From Nitrospirota bacterium (GTDB lineage: Bacteria; Nitrospirota; UBA9217): a stretch of DNA of 64,000 bases. The stretch covers positions 1 to 64,000 of the forward strand of contig JALNZF010000008.1 of the NCBI GenBank assembly GCA_023229435.1, written 5' to 3'. Below are positions 51,288 to 60,837 of the stretch, one piece after another; positions within the stretch are counted from its first letter, which is position 1; each line of letters begins with the position of its first letter. A model generated the notes under the pieces. That model had not been told where the DNA came from. It worked only from the letters and a program-made list of their open reading frames with translations, and ran no database searches. Both the position numbers and the translations under genes were made by a program.

Positions 51288-52787
51288 CTATTCCGGACGT
51301 ACGGTAACAAACAGATCGTGCCCCTTCCTGCGGAGGAGGAGCAGCAGTCTTTCTTCGGCCTTGATCTTCGAAGCGATTCTCTTATACTCATCCAGTGATG
51401 CGATATTTTTCTGGTTTATCTGGAGAATAATATCACCAGGCCTGATCCCGACCTCAAAGAGCTTGCTGCCGGGTTCGATCTTTACGACAACCACGCCTTT
51501 TTCGTTTTCCTCAAAACCAAAGCGTTGCGCGAGGTCGGGCGTAAGTTCGCGCACGACAAGTCCGGCAAGCGCACTGCTCTCTTTCGCATTGTTCTCCTCT
51601 GCTTCGTTCTCCGGTGACGACGCATCCGCCAGCTTTTTGGGCAGCTCCGCGATGACCACCTCAACCACGACCTCCTTTTTATCACGAAGCAATGTTACTT
51701 TCACCGTCGTGTTGATCGGGGTCTGGGAAACCATGTTCCGGAGATGGCCCGTATCCTCAACCAGCTTGCCGTTGTACTGAAGGATCACGTCGCCCTGCTT
51801 GATCCCCGCTTTCTCGGCGGGGCTGCCCTTCATCACACTGCTCACGAGCGAGCCTTTCTGGTCCTTGACACCGAATTCATCCGCGAGGTCGGAGGTCACC
51901 TCCTGGATGCTCACGCCGAGCCATCCGCGTACCACTTTCTTGTACTTGAGGAGGCTGTCCATGACCTGTTTCGCCATGCTGCTCGGTATCGCAAACCCGA
52001 TCCCCTGGTAACCGCCGGTCCTCGACAGAATCGCGGTATTGATACCGATCAGCTCTCCACGCGCGTTGATGAGCGCGCCTCCCGAGTTGCCGGGATTGAT
52101 GGCCGCATCGGTCTGGATGAAATCTTCATAGTCCGCGATGCCCACGTTCGCCCTGCCGACGGCGCCGATCACACCCATGGTCACGGTCTGGTTCAAACCA
52201 AAAGGGTTTCCGATCGCGAACACGATCTCTCCCACCTTCAGTTTGTTGGAATCGCCCCAGGGAAGCGCGGTAAGCCCGTTGACATCGATCTTGATGACCG
52301 CGAGATCGGTCTTCGGGTCAGCGCCGATAAGTTTGGCCTTGTAAGCCTTTTTCGTGGAAAGAAGCACCTTGATCTCCTGGGCCTTCTCGATCACGTGGTT
52401 GTTCGTGATGATATATCCGTCCTCGGACACAATGACTCCGGACCCCAGACTCTGCTCCTTCTGCTCCTTCGGCGCGTTGGGATGCGGGACCTGGTCGCCG
52501 AAGAACCTCCTGAAGAACGGGTCCTCGAAAAGGTCAAGGGGCATTTCTTCGCGGGACTTGATCACCCTGGTCGTGGAGATGTTCACCACAGAAGGTGTTG
52601 CCACCGCGGCAACCTCGGATTGGGCCTCGGAGAGCTGCGTCAGGACATCAACGGACTTCGACGATATCTGACTCTTGGCAGGAAGCTGGTTCATGATCTC
52701 GAGATGCGAAGAAAGAAGAAGACCGACGAATACGCCGAGGACGAGTATGAACAACAGGGACAGGGTGAATCTTTTCTTATTGATCAT
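51288..52787 (-). CDS. degP: Do-family periplasmic serine protease DegP/HtrA
   Basis: 499 residues: N-terminal anchor or signal (LSLLFILVLGVFVGLLLSS), trypsin-like domain with catalytic His in YIITNNHVIEKA, Asp in KTDLAVIKID and Ser in AAINPGNSGGALINARG, then two PDZ domains (VRGWLGVSIQEVTSDLADEFG and VRELTPDLAQRFGFEENEKGVVV regions). It degrades or refolds misfolded envelope proteins. Divergent from bioA across a 175-base spacer that holds both promoters. GGAGG lies 12 bases before ATG. Confidence 0.95.
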   Translation of the reverse strand: MINKKRFTLSLLFILVLGVFVGLLLSSHLEIMNQLPAKSQISSKSVDVLTQLSEAQSEVAAVATPSVVNISTTRVIKSREEMPLDLFEDPFFRRFFGDQVPHPNAPKEQKEQSLGSGVIVSEDGYIITNNHVIEKAQEIKVLLSTKKAYKAKLIGADPKTDLAVIKIDVNGLTALPWGDSNKLKVGEIVFAIGNPFGLNQTVTMGVIGAVGRANVGIADYEDFIQTDAAINPGNSGGALINARGELIGINTAILSRTGGYQGIGFAIPSSMAKQVMDSLLKYKKVVRGWLGVSIQEVTSDLADEFGVKDQKGSLVSSVMKGSPAEKAGIKQGDVILQYNGKLVEDTGHLRNMVSQTPINTTVKVTLLRDKKEVVVEVVIAELPKKLADASSPENEAEENNAKESSALAGLVVRELTPDLAQRFGFEENEKGVVVVKIEPGSKLFEVGIRPGDIILQINQKNIASLDEYKRIASKIKAEERLLLLLRRKGHDLFVTVRPE

Positions 52788-52852
52788 GGGGATGAATAAC
52801 CTCCGGATGGTACATCTGCATTAGGATGAACCCTTGCGAACCAGCAAACTCT

Positions 52853-52882
52853 ATTCTACCAGAAAGGGATGAATCTTTTCAA
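52853..52882 (-). promoter_or_regulatory. Promoter of degP
   Basis: Minus-strand TTGAAA (52877-52882), 18 bases, TAGAAT (52853-52858). It lies back to back with the bioA promoter. Confidence 0.5.
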
Positions 52883-52895
52883 GCCCTTTTTATTA

Positions 52896-52924
52896 TTGAT
52901 AAAAAAGACATGTTGACCTATAAT
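52896..52924 (+). promoter_or_regulatory. Promoter of bioA
   Basis: TTGATA (52896-52901), 17 bases, TATAAT (52919-52924). The bioA TTG start is about 39 bases further on. No clear BirA palindrome overlaps it. Confidence 0.7.
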
Positions 52925-52962
52925 ATCATTGACCGATCCCTTCAGGAAAGAGAGAGCGATTT

Positions 52963-54348
52963 TTGTCGACAAAAGACCGTTCAAAGAGACCTGCTGCAGG
53001 TCACCTGGAAAAACTGGACAAAACATATGTCTGGCATCCCTTTACCCAGATGAAAGACTGGGAAAAGGACGCTCCGGTCATCATCGAAAGCGGCAAGGGA
53101 TCGATCCTCACCGATATCCGCGGCAAAAAATACATCGACGGCGTATCATCGCTCTGGGTCACCGTCCACGGACATCGAAAAAAAGAGATCGACCAGGCGG
53201 TGGCTCGACAGCTCAAGAAGATCTCCCACTCCACCCTGCTGGGACTCTCGAACGTCCCTGCGATACTGCTCGCGGAAAAACTCATCGCACTGGCGCCGAG
53301 GGGGCTCTCGAAGGTATTCTATTCCGACAGCGGATCGACCGCGGTCGAGATCGCGCTCAAGATAGCCTTCCAATACTGGCAGCAGAAAGGGCCGGAATAC
53401 CAGCGAAAGACCGGTTTTCTTTCTCTCGCCGGAGCTTACCACGGCGACACGATCGGGTCCGTGAGCGTGGGCGGCATCGACCTGTTTCACACCATCTACA
53501 AGCCGCTCTTGTTCCACACCCGCAAGCTTGAGTCTCCCCATTGTTACCGCTGTGAGTATGGACTCACCTATCCGGAATGCCAGAAAACCTGTTTTATGCA
53601 TGCCGAGAGAACGATCCAGAAATACGCCTCCGTGACCGCCGCCCTTATCATCGAACCCCTTGTTCAGGGGGCCGCCGGCATGCTCGTCCAACCGCCGGGT
53701 TACATAAAGCGGATCAGGGAACTCTGTACGAAGAACAATATTCTGATGATCGCGGACGAAGTGGCAACCGGATTCGGCAGGACCGGAAAGATGTTCGCCT
53801 GCGAGCACGAACAGGTTTCTCCGGACATTTTGTGCCTGGCCAAGGGGATCACCGGCGGATACCTTCCCCTCGCGGCCACGCTCACCACGGAGGAGATCTA
53901 CCGAGGCTTTCTCGGTGAATACGAGGAGTTCAAGACCTTCTTCCACGGCCATACCTACACCGGGAATCCACTTGCCTGCGCCGCATCCATCGCCAGCATC
54001 GATCTCTTCAAAAAAGAGAAAACGCTGGTGAGGCTCCAGCCGAAGATAGCTCACCTGAAAAAGGAATTGGCGCGTCTATCAGAGCTCAAGTATGTCGGAA
54101 ATATCAGGCAGAAAGGCTTCATGATCGGAATTGAAATGGTAAAGGACAGGGCGACGAAGATGCCCTATGCGCCTGTGGACAGGATCGGCGCAAAAATAGT
54201 AATGGAATGTCGCAAGCGCGGCCTTATTATCCGTCCCCTTGGAGATGTTATCGTGCTCATGCCGCCGCTCTCGATATCGCTGCAGGAACTCAAACAGATG
54301 ATGCAGATCGTATTTACGTCGATCAAGCTGGTTACGGAAACCAGTTGA
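52963..54348 (+). CDS. bioA: Adenosylmethionine-8-amino-7-oxononanoate aminotransferase
   Basis: 461 residues. YVWHPFTQMKDW near the start, AYHGDTIGSVSVGGIDLFH, LIIEPLVQGAAGM, IADEVATGFGRTGKMFACEH and the PLP lysine in ILCLAKGITGGYLPLAATL identify BioA, which makes 7,8-diaminopelargonic acid for biotin using SAM as amino donor. The start codon is TTG (reading MSTKDRSKRP), preceded by purine-rich AGAGAG; an in-frame ATG appears only inside the conserved region. No other bio gene is adjacent. Confidence 0.94.
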   Translation: MSTKDRSKRPAAGHLEKLDKTYVWHPFTQMKDWEKDAPVIIESGKGSILTDIRGKKYIDGVSSLWVTVHGHRKKEIDQAVARQLKKISHSTLLGLSNVPAILLAEKLIALAPRGLSKVFYSDSGSTAVEIALKIAFQYWQQKGPEYQRKTGFLSLAGAYHGDTIGSVSVGGIDLFHTIYKPLLFHTRKLESPHCYRCEYGLTYPECQKTCFMHAERTIQKYASVTAALIIEPLVQGAAGMLVQPPGYIKRIRELCTKNNILMIADEVATGFGRTGKMFACEHEQVSPDILCLAKGITGGYLPLAATLTTEEIYRGFLGEYEEFKTFFHGHTYTGNPLACAASIASIDLFKKEKTLVRLQPKIAHLKKELARLSELKYVGNIRQKGFMIGIEMVKDRATKMPYAPVDRIGAKIVMECRKRGLIIRPLGDVIVLMPPLSISLQELKQMMQIVFTSIKLVTETS

Positions 54349-54360
54349 GCGGTGTTGACC

Positions 54361-55005
54361 TTAGTCTCTTTTCTCCGGATCAACGCCTCCGGAATTCTGT
54401 GAGGCCGCATCGTCACCGTCTTGAGTAAGAGCGTTGAGTTCTTTCAGCGCTTTAGCCGCTTTTTTTCCCTTTTCTCCAGACTCATGCTGAACCGCGTTAA
54501 CCTCGCCCTTCAGGGTTTTGAACATGTTGACCACATCCTCCCCATGAGCAACTATCAGGTAAACAGACATCCCCCACAAAACGACCGCGCGGACAATTTT
54601 AATGGCCTTTTTATGGTCCGCATCGATGATTCCCAGGATCACAAAAACGAACAGGGCGCTCACCACGACTACGACGGAGATCAACACCCTGCCGCTGAAA
54701 AAACTTTTTGTATATCCTTCAATCGATACTGTTCCCCGGTCAGAGGATGATTCTGCATTCTCCGGAATTGCTTCCGCCTGTACCTGGGGCTGCTTTTGTA
54801 TTGCGGGGTTCCTCGCTTGTTCCTGATCCATGTTGACTATTTTGGCGGTTGCCCGACACGGTTCAGGAACAGACTGAAGATCATCGGCGAAACAAATGAT
54901 GCCGTTTTGATCAATATATTTGTAGATGGCCGCGAAACTATTCGACGTTGCCGACAACACAATGGCAATCACAAAAACCAGTATGAGCCGTGTCTGCATG
55001 TTCAT
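54361..55005 (-). CDS. Exported DUF4124-domain membrane protein
   Basis: 214 residues: signal peptide (LILVFVIAIVLSATSNSFA), a short DUF4124 segment (AIYKYIDQNGIICFADDLQSVP), a low-complexity linker, two membrane helices (RVLISVVVVVSALFVFVILG and IVRAVVLWGMSVYLIVAH) and a charged C-terminal tail. DUF4124 also occurs on the lytic transglycosylase at 6173. Function unknown. Convergent with bioA, 12 bases apart. Start: third Met of MVMNM, five bases after AAAGGA. Confidence 0.75.
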   Translation of the reverse strand: MNMQTRLILVFVIAIVLSATSNSFAAIYKYIDQNGIICFADDLQSVPEPCRATAKIVNMDQEQARNPAIQKQPQVQAEAIPENAESSSDRGTVSIEGYTKSFFSGRVLISVVVVVSALFVFVILGIIDADHKKAIKIVRAVVLWGMSVYLIVAHGEDVVNMFKTLKGEVNAVQHESGEKGKKAAKALKELNALTQDGDDAASQNSGGVDPEKRD

Positions 55006-55229
55006 CACCATCCTTTTGAAATCGGTGCCTAAAAACGATAATAATTAAATTTCGGCACAAAGTCAATGCATTCATTTTGGCAATTTTCAAACCCAGACGT
55101 AACGGTTTTCTTGGCGTGATCCCCTGAGTGGCCGGTTCATTTTTTGGCTATTGCGGCTTTGCGAGAGATGCTTTTAGTTTTTCCCTTCGTGCCTCTCACT
55201 TGTCCTGTATCGCACAATTTCTGAATACG

Positions 55230-55258
55230 TTGCATTTATCATGGATTTATATGATAAT
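55230..55258 (+). promoter_or_regulatory. Promoter of the MFS transporter gene
   Basis: TTGCAT (55230-55235), 17 bases, GATAAT (55253-55258), leaving a leader of about 24 bases. The remainder of 55006-55229 shows nothing assignable. Confidence 0.55.
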
Positions 55259-55287
55259 GTTTCATGCATGCTTCACCGGAGAAGACA

Positions 55288-56511
55288 ATGGATAAAAAAC
55301 AGGTCATGAGCTGGTGTCTCTTCGATTTCGCGAACTCGAGCTACTCGGCGGTGATCGCCGCGGTCATCTTCCCGGTCTATTACGCCGGCGTGATCGTCGG
55401 GAACACCTCCGGTGAGGGCGACCTCTGGTGGGGACGGGCCATCTCCCTGAGCATGCTCTTTATCGCACTCTCCTCTCCGTTCCTCGGCGGCATCGCCGAC
55501 TATGCGGGTCTGCGAAAAAGGCTTCTTGCGTTCTATACCGCGATATGCGTCGTTGCCCTGTCGGGATTTACGCTCCTCACGCCGGGCGCGGTCATCGCCG
55601 GGTTCATCCTAGCCGTATTCGCAAACATCGGTATGGAAGGCGGCCTGGTCTTCTACAATTCCTTCCTTCCCCGGATAGCCCCGGCGGAGTATCACGGCAG
55701 GGTGTCGAGTTGGGGCTTCAGCATCGGATACGCAGGCTCCATCTCCTCGCTCCTGATCGCACTGCCGCTCGTCAAAGCCGGGCATTACGGCATGACGTGG
55801 ATTGCAACCGCGGCCTTCTTCGCGATCTTTTCCCTTCCCGCCTTCCTGTTTCTGCCGCAAGACTCGCGGGCCGATGTCACGGCGTTTCAAGCAGGGACCC
55901 GTGGCGTTGGACTGGCCTGGAAAACCATCAAGAAACTCTGGACACGCAAAGAACCGAGAAAATTTCTGATCGCCTATCTGTTCTATGAAGACGGGGTCAA
56001 TACGGTCATCGTCTTTTCAAGTATCTTTGCCGCGACAACACTGCATTTCGGGACCGGCGAGCTCGTCGGGCTCTACATCACCGTACAATTGACGGCACTC
56101 ATCGGCGCCTTCCTCCTGGCAAAACCCACCGACACCTGGGGGCCCAAAAAGATCGTGATGCTTTCCCTCGTCCTCTGGACTCTCGTGGCCGTTATAGCCT
56201 ATTTTGTGCAGACCAAACCGCAGTTCTGGGCCGTGGCATGCACCGCCGGACTGGGGCTCGGGAGCGTACAGGCCGGCACGCGCGCCTTTTACACCCAATT
56301 CGTGCCAAAGGGCAGCGAAGCTGAATATTTCGGTGTGTACTCCCTTGTGGGCAAATCCTCCGCCATCCTCGGGCCTCTCGTCTTCGGTTTCGTGTCGTCA
56401 ACCTTCGGAAGCCAACGGCCCGCGATCCTCTCCATTGCGCTTTTTTTTATCATTGGGCTGATCCTGCTCAGCAAAGTTAAGGGTGGAGGACCGAACGTCA
56501 GTAAAGGGTGA
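55288..56511 (+). CDS. MFS transporter, UMF1/Atg22-like
   Basis: 407 residues with about twelve membrane helices. VMSWCLFDFANSSYSAVIAAVIFPVYY and LSSPFLGGIADYAGLRKRLLAFYT (parts), FYNSFLPRIAPAEYHGRVSSWGFSIGYAGS and GLGSVQAGTRAFYTQFVPKGSEAEYFGVYSL (parts) are the hallmarks of the UMF1/Atg22-type family, some members of which export amino acids. Substrate unknown. Start at MDKKQV with GGAGAAG upstream. Confidence 0.9.
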   Translation: MDKKQVMSWCLFDFANSSYSAVIAAVIFPVYYAGVIVGNTSGEGDLWWGRAISLSMLFIALSSPFLGGIADYAGLRKRLLAFYTAICVVALSGFTLLTPGAVIAGFILAVFANIGMEGGLVFYNSFLPRIAPAEYHGRVSSWGFSIGYAGSISSLLIALPLVKAGHYGMTWIATAAFFAIFSLPAFLFLPQDSRADVTAFQAGTRGVGLAWKTIKKLWTRKEPRKFLIAYLFYEDGVNTVIVFSSIFAATTLHFGTGELVGLYITVQLTALIGAFLLAKPTDTWGPKKIVMLSLVLWTLVAVIAYFVQTKPQFWAVACTAGLGLGSVQAGTRAFYTQFVPKGSEAEYFGVYSLVGKSSAILGPLVFGFVSSTFGSQRPAILSIALFFIIGLILLSKVKGGGPNVSKG

Positions 56512-56633
56512 AACTAACCGGGGTGCCATAAGCCTCCTATCGGAGCAACCCGGCATAAAACGGTACGGTCTATTGGCGTGCTTCCGAACTTCCGGCTCCT
56601 GACCTCAGACCACCGGTTCATCAGTATTTCTTC

Positions 56634-56662
56634 TTGACAAAACGGGGGCTTCCCCTTATAAT
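56634..56662 (+). promoter_or_regulatory. Perfect sigma-70 promoter for the fatty-acid/phospholipid operon
   Basis: TTGACA (56634-56639), 17 bases, TATAAT (56657-56662): full consensus. It drives yceD-rpmF-plsX-fabH and probably the genes beyond. It makes the ATG at 56666 a transcript-start artefact. Confidence 0.9.
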
Positions 56663-56701
56663 TCGATGCTTACAGCGCTTGCAGCCTCCAGAGTGATCAA
56701 A

Positions 56702-57217
56702 ATGGCCATGAAGATCAACGATATACCGCCAGAGGGGCTTACACTGGAGCTGAAACAGAAGCTGGACCTGTTCGACACGGGAACAGCATCAACGGCCTTT
56801 ACCTCGATCCTTTCCATCAGGCCGATGGGTGCCGGTGCCTTCCACATAAAAGGCCGTGTTCAGGCTGACCCGGAACTCGAGTGCAGCCGGTGTCTGAAAG
56901 TTTTTTTGTATCACAGCGATACGGAACTGGATATAACCCTTGCGCCGGAGAAAGCCCTTGGTACTGCCCCGGAGTATGAGTTGGGTCAGTCAGAGCTCGA
57001 CGTGGAGTTCTACCGGGGCGAGGAGATAGAGCCGCTCGATCTGGTAAAAGAGCAGTTGTTGATTACCGTCCCCATGGTGCCGCTCCATCGTCCCGACTGC
57101 AAGGGCCTCTGTTCCGTCTGCGGAACGGACCTGAATGAAACGGACTGTGGTTGCAAGAAGGACAACCCGGGTGAATTCGGGGCATTTTCCGTCTTAAAGG
57201 ATCTCTTGAAAAAATGA
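56702..57217 (+). CDS. yceD: YceD/DUF177-family protein
   Basis: 171 residues. KINDIPPEGLTLELKQKLDLFD at the N-terminus, RVQADPELECSRCLKVFLYHSD (Cys pair) and the C-terminal LHRPDCKGLCSVCGTDLNETDCGC (Cys cluster, likely zinc) match the DUF177 family. In bacteria it precedes rpmF and plsX as here; a role in 23S rRNA or L32-linked ribosome assembly has been proposed. The start is ATG 56702 or the next ATG two codons on. Confidence 0.9.
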   Translation: MAMKINDIPPEGLTLELKQKLDLFDTGTASTAFTSILSIRPMGAGAFHIKGRVQADPELECSRCLKVFLYHSDTELDITLAPEKALGTAPEYELGQSELDVEFYRGEEIEPLDLVKEQLLITVPMVPLHRPDCKGLCSVCGTDLNETDCGCKKDNPGEFGAFSVLKDLLKK

Positions 57218-57298
57218 CGGTTTCTCATCTGGAGAAACGTCACCCTGAGCGAAGCGAAGGGTCTTGTAACAAAAATAGCTTAAGGAGTTTACCCGAAC

Positions 57299-57481
57299 AT
57301 GGCAAATCCAAAACACAAAACATCCAAGTCCCGCAGGGACAAGAGGCGCACTCACAAGCACCTCGAGGCCCCGAATCTCACTGCCTGTCCGCAATGCCAG
57401 GAAGTGAAACAGCCCCATCACGCATGCCTGTCCTGCGGCACCTACAACGGCCGCGAGATCGCAACGATTAAGCAGATATAA
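57299..57481 (+). CDS. rpmF: Ribosomal protein L32
   Basis: 60 residues. MANPKHKTSKSRRDKRRTHK at the start, then the zinc-binding CPQCQEVKQPHHACLSCGTYNGREI with four Cys. Part of the large ribosomal subunit. TAAGGAG precedes the ATG. The gap from yceD contains a small copy of the CCCTGAGCGAAG-type repeat. Confidence 0.96.
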   Translation: MANPKHKTSKSRRDKRRTHKHLEAPNLTACPQCQEVKQPHHACLSCGTYNGREIATIKQI

Positions 57482-57561
57482 CCGGAGCTTGCTCAAAGGC
57501 AAAGGGATGATACTGTATTTTCCGGTATGACTCTTTGCCTTTTATATTGCGGAGAGCTCGT

Positions 57562-58575
57562 ATGAAGATCGCTGTTGATGCTATGGGGGGAGACAATGCG
57601 CCTCAAGCCATCGTCGCCGGAGCTGTACAGGCGGCGAAGGAGTATGGGGTCGGCATCATCCTGGTGGGCATTGAACAAAGCATCCAGGCGGAACTCAAAA
57701 AGCACCCCCACGCACGGTCACTCCCGATAGAGGTACGGAACGCCACCGAAGTGGTGGATATGCTCGATTCTCCGGTCACGGTCTTTCGGAGAAAGAAAGA
57801 CTCTTCGATCCGCGTGGCCAATGAGCTTGTCAAGAGCGGCGAAGCAGTGGCCGTTATCAGCGCGGGACATACCGGCGCGGCCATGGCCACATCGCTCTTT
57901 GTCCTGGGAAAGCTCGAGGGGATCGAACGCCCGGCCATCGCCACGTTCATGCCCACGATGAAAGGCACCTCCATCATCCTGGACGTGGGAGCGAACGTCG
58001 ATTGCAAACCGAACCATCTTCTGCAGTTCGCCGTAATGGGCGAGGTCTACGCCAAGTACCTGCTCAAGAACCCCAACCCCCGCATAGGTTTGCTCTCCAT
58101 CGGCGAAGAGGCGACCAAGGGGAATGAGCTCACCAAGGAGGCGTTCAAACTCCTGACCGAGACATCGCTTAATTTTATCGGCAATGTTGAGGGGCGTGAC
58201 GTAATGTCCGGCAATGCGGACGTGGTCGTCTGTGACGGTTTTATCGGCAATGTGGTGCTCAAGCTCTCCGAAGCCGTGGCGGAAGCCATCGGGCTCATGA
58301 TCCGGGAGAATATCGGCGACAACTTGATCAAGAAACTCGGCTATTTCATGATGAGGCCGGTCTTCCGGGCCCTCAAACGCCGAGTCGATTACGCGGAGTA
58401 TGGAGGAATGCCCCTCATCGGCATCAACGGCATCAGTATCATCAGTCACGGCAGATCGTCGGCCCAGGCAATCAAGAACGCCATCCGCGTCGCCGCCGAA
58501 CTGGCGAAGAGCGAGGCAATCAGGCACATCCACGAGGACATCGAAAAAAACATGGAACTGGTCAGGGCCAAATGA
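57562..58575 (+). CDS. plsX: Phosphate acyltransferase PlsX
   Basis: 337 residues. MKIAVDAMGGDNAPQAIVAGA, SAGHTGAAMATSLFVLGKLEGIERPAIATFMPT in part, LDVGANVDCKPNHLLQFAVMG and GNVEGRDVMSGNADVVVCDGFIGNVVLK in part are all present. It converts acyl-ACP to acyl-phosphate for phospholipid synthesis. GGAGAG lies before the chosen ATG. Its stop overlaps the fabH start. Confidence 0.96.
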   Translation: MKIAVDAMGGDNAPQAIVAGAVQAAKEYGVGIILVGIEQSIQAELKKHPHARSLPIEVRNATEVVDMLDSPVTVFRRKKDSSIRVANELVKSGEAVAVISAGHTGAAMATSLFVLGKLEGIERPAIATFMPTMKGTSIILDVGANVDCKPNHLLQFAVMGEVYAKYLLKNPNPRIGLLSIGEEATKGNELTKEAFKLLTETSLNFIGNVEGRDVMSGNADVVVCDGFIGNVVLKLSEAVAEAIGLMIRENIGDNLIKKLGYFMMRPVFRALKRRVDYAEYGGMPLIGINGISIISHGRSSAQAIKNAIRVAAELAKSEAIRHIHEDIEKNMELVRAK

Positions 58576-59552
58576 TCCACGCGCGAATAACAGGAACCGG
58601 GTCATACGCACCGAAGAAGATCGTCACCAATCATGACCTCGAGAAGCTCGTGGACACGAGCGACGACTGGATCACGGAACGCACCGGCATCAAGGAACGC
58701 AGGATCGTGGAAAAGGGGCAAACCACGTCGGATCTGGCTTACGAGGCAAGCATAAAAGCGCTGAAAGCCGCGGGTCTTGGCGTCAATGACCTGGACCTCA
58801 TCCTTGTAGCGACGACCACTCCGGACATGGTGATGCCGAGTCTCGGCTGCGTACTCCAGGATAAGCTCGGCGCAAAAAAAGCCGCTGCGTTCGACATCTA
58901 TGCCGCTTGTTCCGGATTCCTCTACGGCCTGTCAGTGGCCAATGCATTCATACAATCCGGAATGTATAAGAATATCCTTCTGGTAGGCGCTGAGGTCCTT
59001 TCTCGCTTCACGGACTGGGAGGACCGGACCATGTGCATTCTCTTTGGAGACGGAGCAGGCGCGGTCGTGATCCAGCGGCATACGGGCAAACACGGGGTCC
59101 TCTCCACCCATCTGCACTCAGACGGTTCCCTCGGAGAACTCCTCTATCTTCCAGCAGGCGGGGCACTGCATCCGGCATCACACGAAACAATACATAAGCG
59201 CATGCACTTTATGAAAATGAAGGGAAACGAGCTGTTCAAGGTGGCGGTGCGCGCGCTCGAAGGCGTGGTGCAAGAAACCCTGGCATTCAACAAGATAAAG
59301 CCGGAAGAGATCGACTTTCTCATTCCGCACCAGGCCAATTTGAGGATCATCCAGGCCATGGCACAGCGCCTGAACATGCCCATGGAAAAGGTCGTGCTCA
59401 CGCTTCCAAAATACGGCAATACCTCCGCGGCCTCAATTCCCATGGCGCTTGACGAGGCGGTCCGCGACGGCAGGATCAAGGAAAATCATCTCCTCTTGTT
59501 CGAGGCCTTCGGCGGCGGGCTGACCTGGGCATCCGCCCTGGTGCGATGGTAA
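58572..59552 (+). CDS. fabH: Beta-ketoacyl-ACP synthase III
   Basis: 326 residues. Catalytic Cys in FDIYAACSGFLYGL (about 113), His in IDFLIPHQANLRII and Asn in YGNTSAASIPMAL. It condenses acetyl-CoA with malonyl-ACP to start fatty-acid synthesis. Overlap of four bases with plsX shows coupling. It is followed by a 127-base AT-rich repeat spacer, then the dehydrogenase. Confidence 0.97.
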   Translation: MIHARITGTGSYAPKKIVTNHDLEKLVDTSDDWITERTGIKERRIVEKGQTTSDLAYEASIKALKAAGLGVNDLDLILVATTTPDMVMPSLGCVLQDKLGAKKAAAFDIYAACSGFLYGLSVANAFIQSGMYKNILLVGAEVLSRFTDWEDRTMCILFGDGAGAVVIQRHTGKHGVLSTHLHSDGSLGELLYLPAGGALHPASHETIHKRMHFMKMKGNELFKVAVRALEGVVQETLAFNKIKPEEIDFLIPHQANLRIIQAMAQRLNMPMEKVVLTLPKYGNTSAASIPMALDEAVRDGRIKENHLLLFEAFGGGLTWASALVRW

Positions 59553-59559
59553 CGCCATC

Positions 59560-59665
59560 GCACATTGTAAATTGGAAATTGAAGATTGAAGATTGACAAT
59601 TTCACAGTTGCATTGCCCGCAATTTAAAATTTTCAATTTCCAATCTCAAATTTTCAATAATTATG
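59560..59665. repeat. AATTG/CAATT word repeat between fabH and acyl-CoA dehydrogenase
   Basis: ATTGTAAATTGGAAATTGAAGATTG faces CAATTTAAAATTTTCAATTTCCAATC in inverted form (quoted in part), giving a long imperfect palindrome just before the ribosome-binding site GGAGG. Confidence 0.55.
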
Positions 59666-59679
59666 TTTTGGAGGAATAA

Positions 59680-60837
59680 ATGGATTACCTGCTGACTGAA
59701 GACCAGATCATGATACGAGACCTTGCCCGGCAGATCGCGGTGGAAAAGATCGTGCCTGTGCGCGCCGAGCTGGATGAACAGAACAAGTTCCCCACTGATA
59801 TCATGAAGGCCATGGCCCAGGCGGATCTCTTCGGCATCTACATCCCCGAGGAATACGGCGGCCTCGGGAAAAAGAGCCTCGAGCTCTACATCGCCATCGA
59901 AGAGATCTCCAAGGCATGCCTTGGCGTATCCACGAGCTATGCAGCCAATGCGCTCGGCAGTTACCCCATCCTCCTCCACGGCAGTGACGCGCAGAAGAAG
60001 AAATACCTGCCCGACATCGCATCGGGAAAGGACCTCGCGGCGTTCGGCCTTACCGAGGCAAACGCTGGCAGCGATGCCGGCGGCATCCAGACCACCGCGA
60101 AACTCGACGGCAACGAATACGTGCTGAACGGCACCAAGCAGTGGATCACGAACGGCGGCGAGGCCCGGATATATACCGTCATCGCCATTACGGACAAATC
60201 CAAGGGAGCGCGCGGCGCTTCGGCCTTCATCGTGGAGAAGGGCACGCCGGGATTCTCCTTCGGGAAAAAAGAAAATAAGATGGGCATCCGGGCATCATCC
60301 ACGACCGAGCTTATCTTCAACAACTGCCGCATCCCGAAAGAAAACCTTATAGCCAGGGAAGGCATGGGATTCATCGTGGCCATGAAGACCCTCGACTGCT
60401 CGCGCGCCGGTGTAGGCGCACAGGGTGTGGGCGTTGCGCAGGGGGCAATCGACGAGTGCATCAAGTTCGCCAAGGGCAGGGTCCAGTTCGGCCAGCCAAT
60501 CACCTCCTTCCAGGCCATCCAGCATATGCTTGCGGACATGCAGACCCAGACCGAGGCCGCCCGCGCCCTCGTATACTCTGCGGCCCGCATGATGGACAGC
60601 GGAGCAAAGGACTTCTCCCGGGCATCGGCCATGGCCAAGGTCTTCGCGACCGACACGGCCATGAAAGTCACCATCGACGCGATACAGGTCATGGGCGGAT
60701 CGGGCTATATGAAGGAATATCCCGTCGAAAAGATGATGCGCGACGCCAAGATCCTCCAGATCTACGAGGGAACCAACCAGGTCCAGCGCAACGTCATTGC
60801 CCTCGATATGATCAGGGAAGCGACGAAACTGAAATAA
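59680..60837 (+). CDS. Acyl-CoA dehydrogenase
   Basis: 385 residues, FAD enzyme of the short/medium-chain class. FGLTEANAGSDAGGIQTTA and WITNGGEARIYTVIA bind FAD and substrate; the catalytic Glu lies in ILQIYEGTNQVQRNVIA near the C-terminus. It oxidises acyl-CoA to 2-enoyl-CoA (or the reverse), passing electrons to the Etf encoded next. It sits inside a fatty-acid synthesis operon, an unusual place. GGAGG precedes ATG. Confidence 0.94.
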   Translation: MDYLLTEDQIMIRDLARQIAVEKIVPVRAELDEQNKFPTDIMKAMAQADLFGIYIPEEYGGLGKKSLELYIAIEEISKACLGVSTSYAANALGSYPILLHGSDAQKKKYLPDIASGKDLAAFGLTEANAGSDAGGIQTTAKLDGNEYVLNGTKQWITNGGEARIYTVIAITDKSKGARGASAFIVEKGTPGFSFGKKENKMGIRASSTTELIFNNCRIPKENLIAREGMGFIVAMKTLDCSRAGVGAQGVGVAQGAIDECIKFAKGRVQFGQPITSFQAIQHMLADMQTQTEAARALVYSAARMMDSGAKDFSRASAMAKVFATDTAMKVTIDAIQVMGGSGYMKEYPVEKMMRDAKILQIYEGTNQVQRNVIALDMIREATKLK

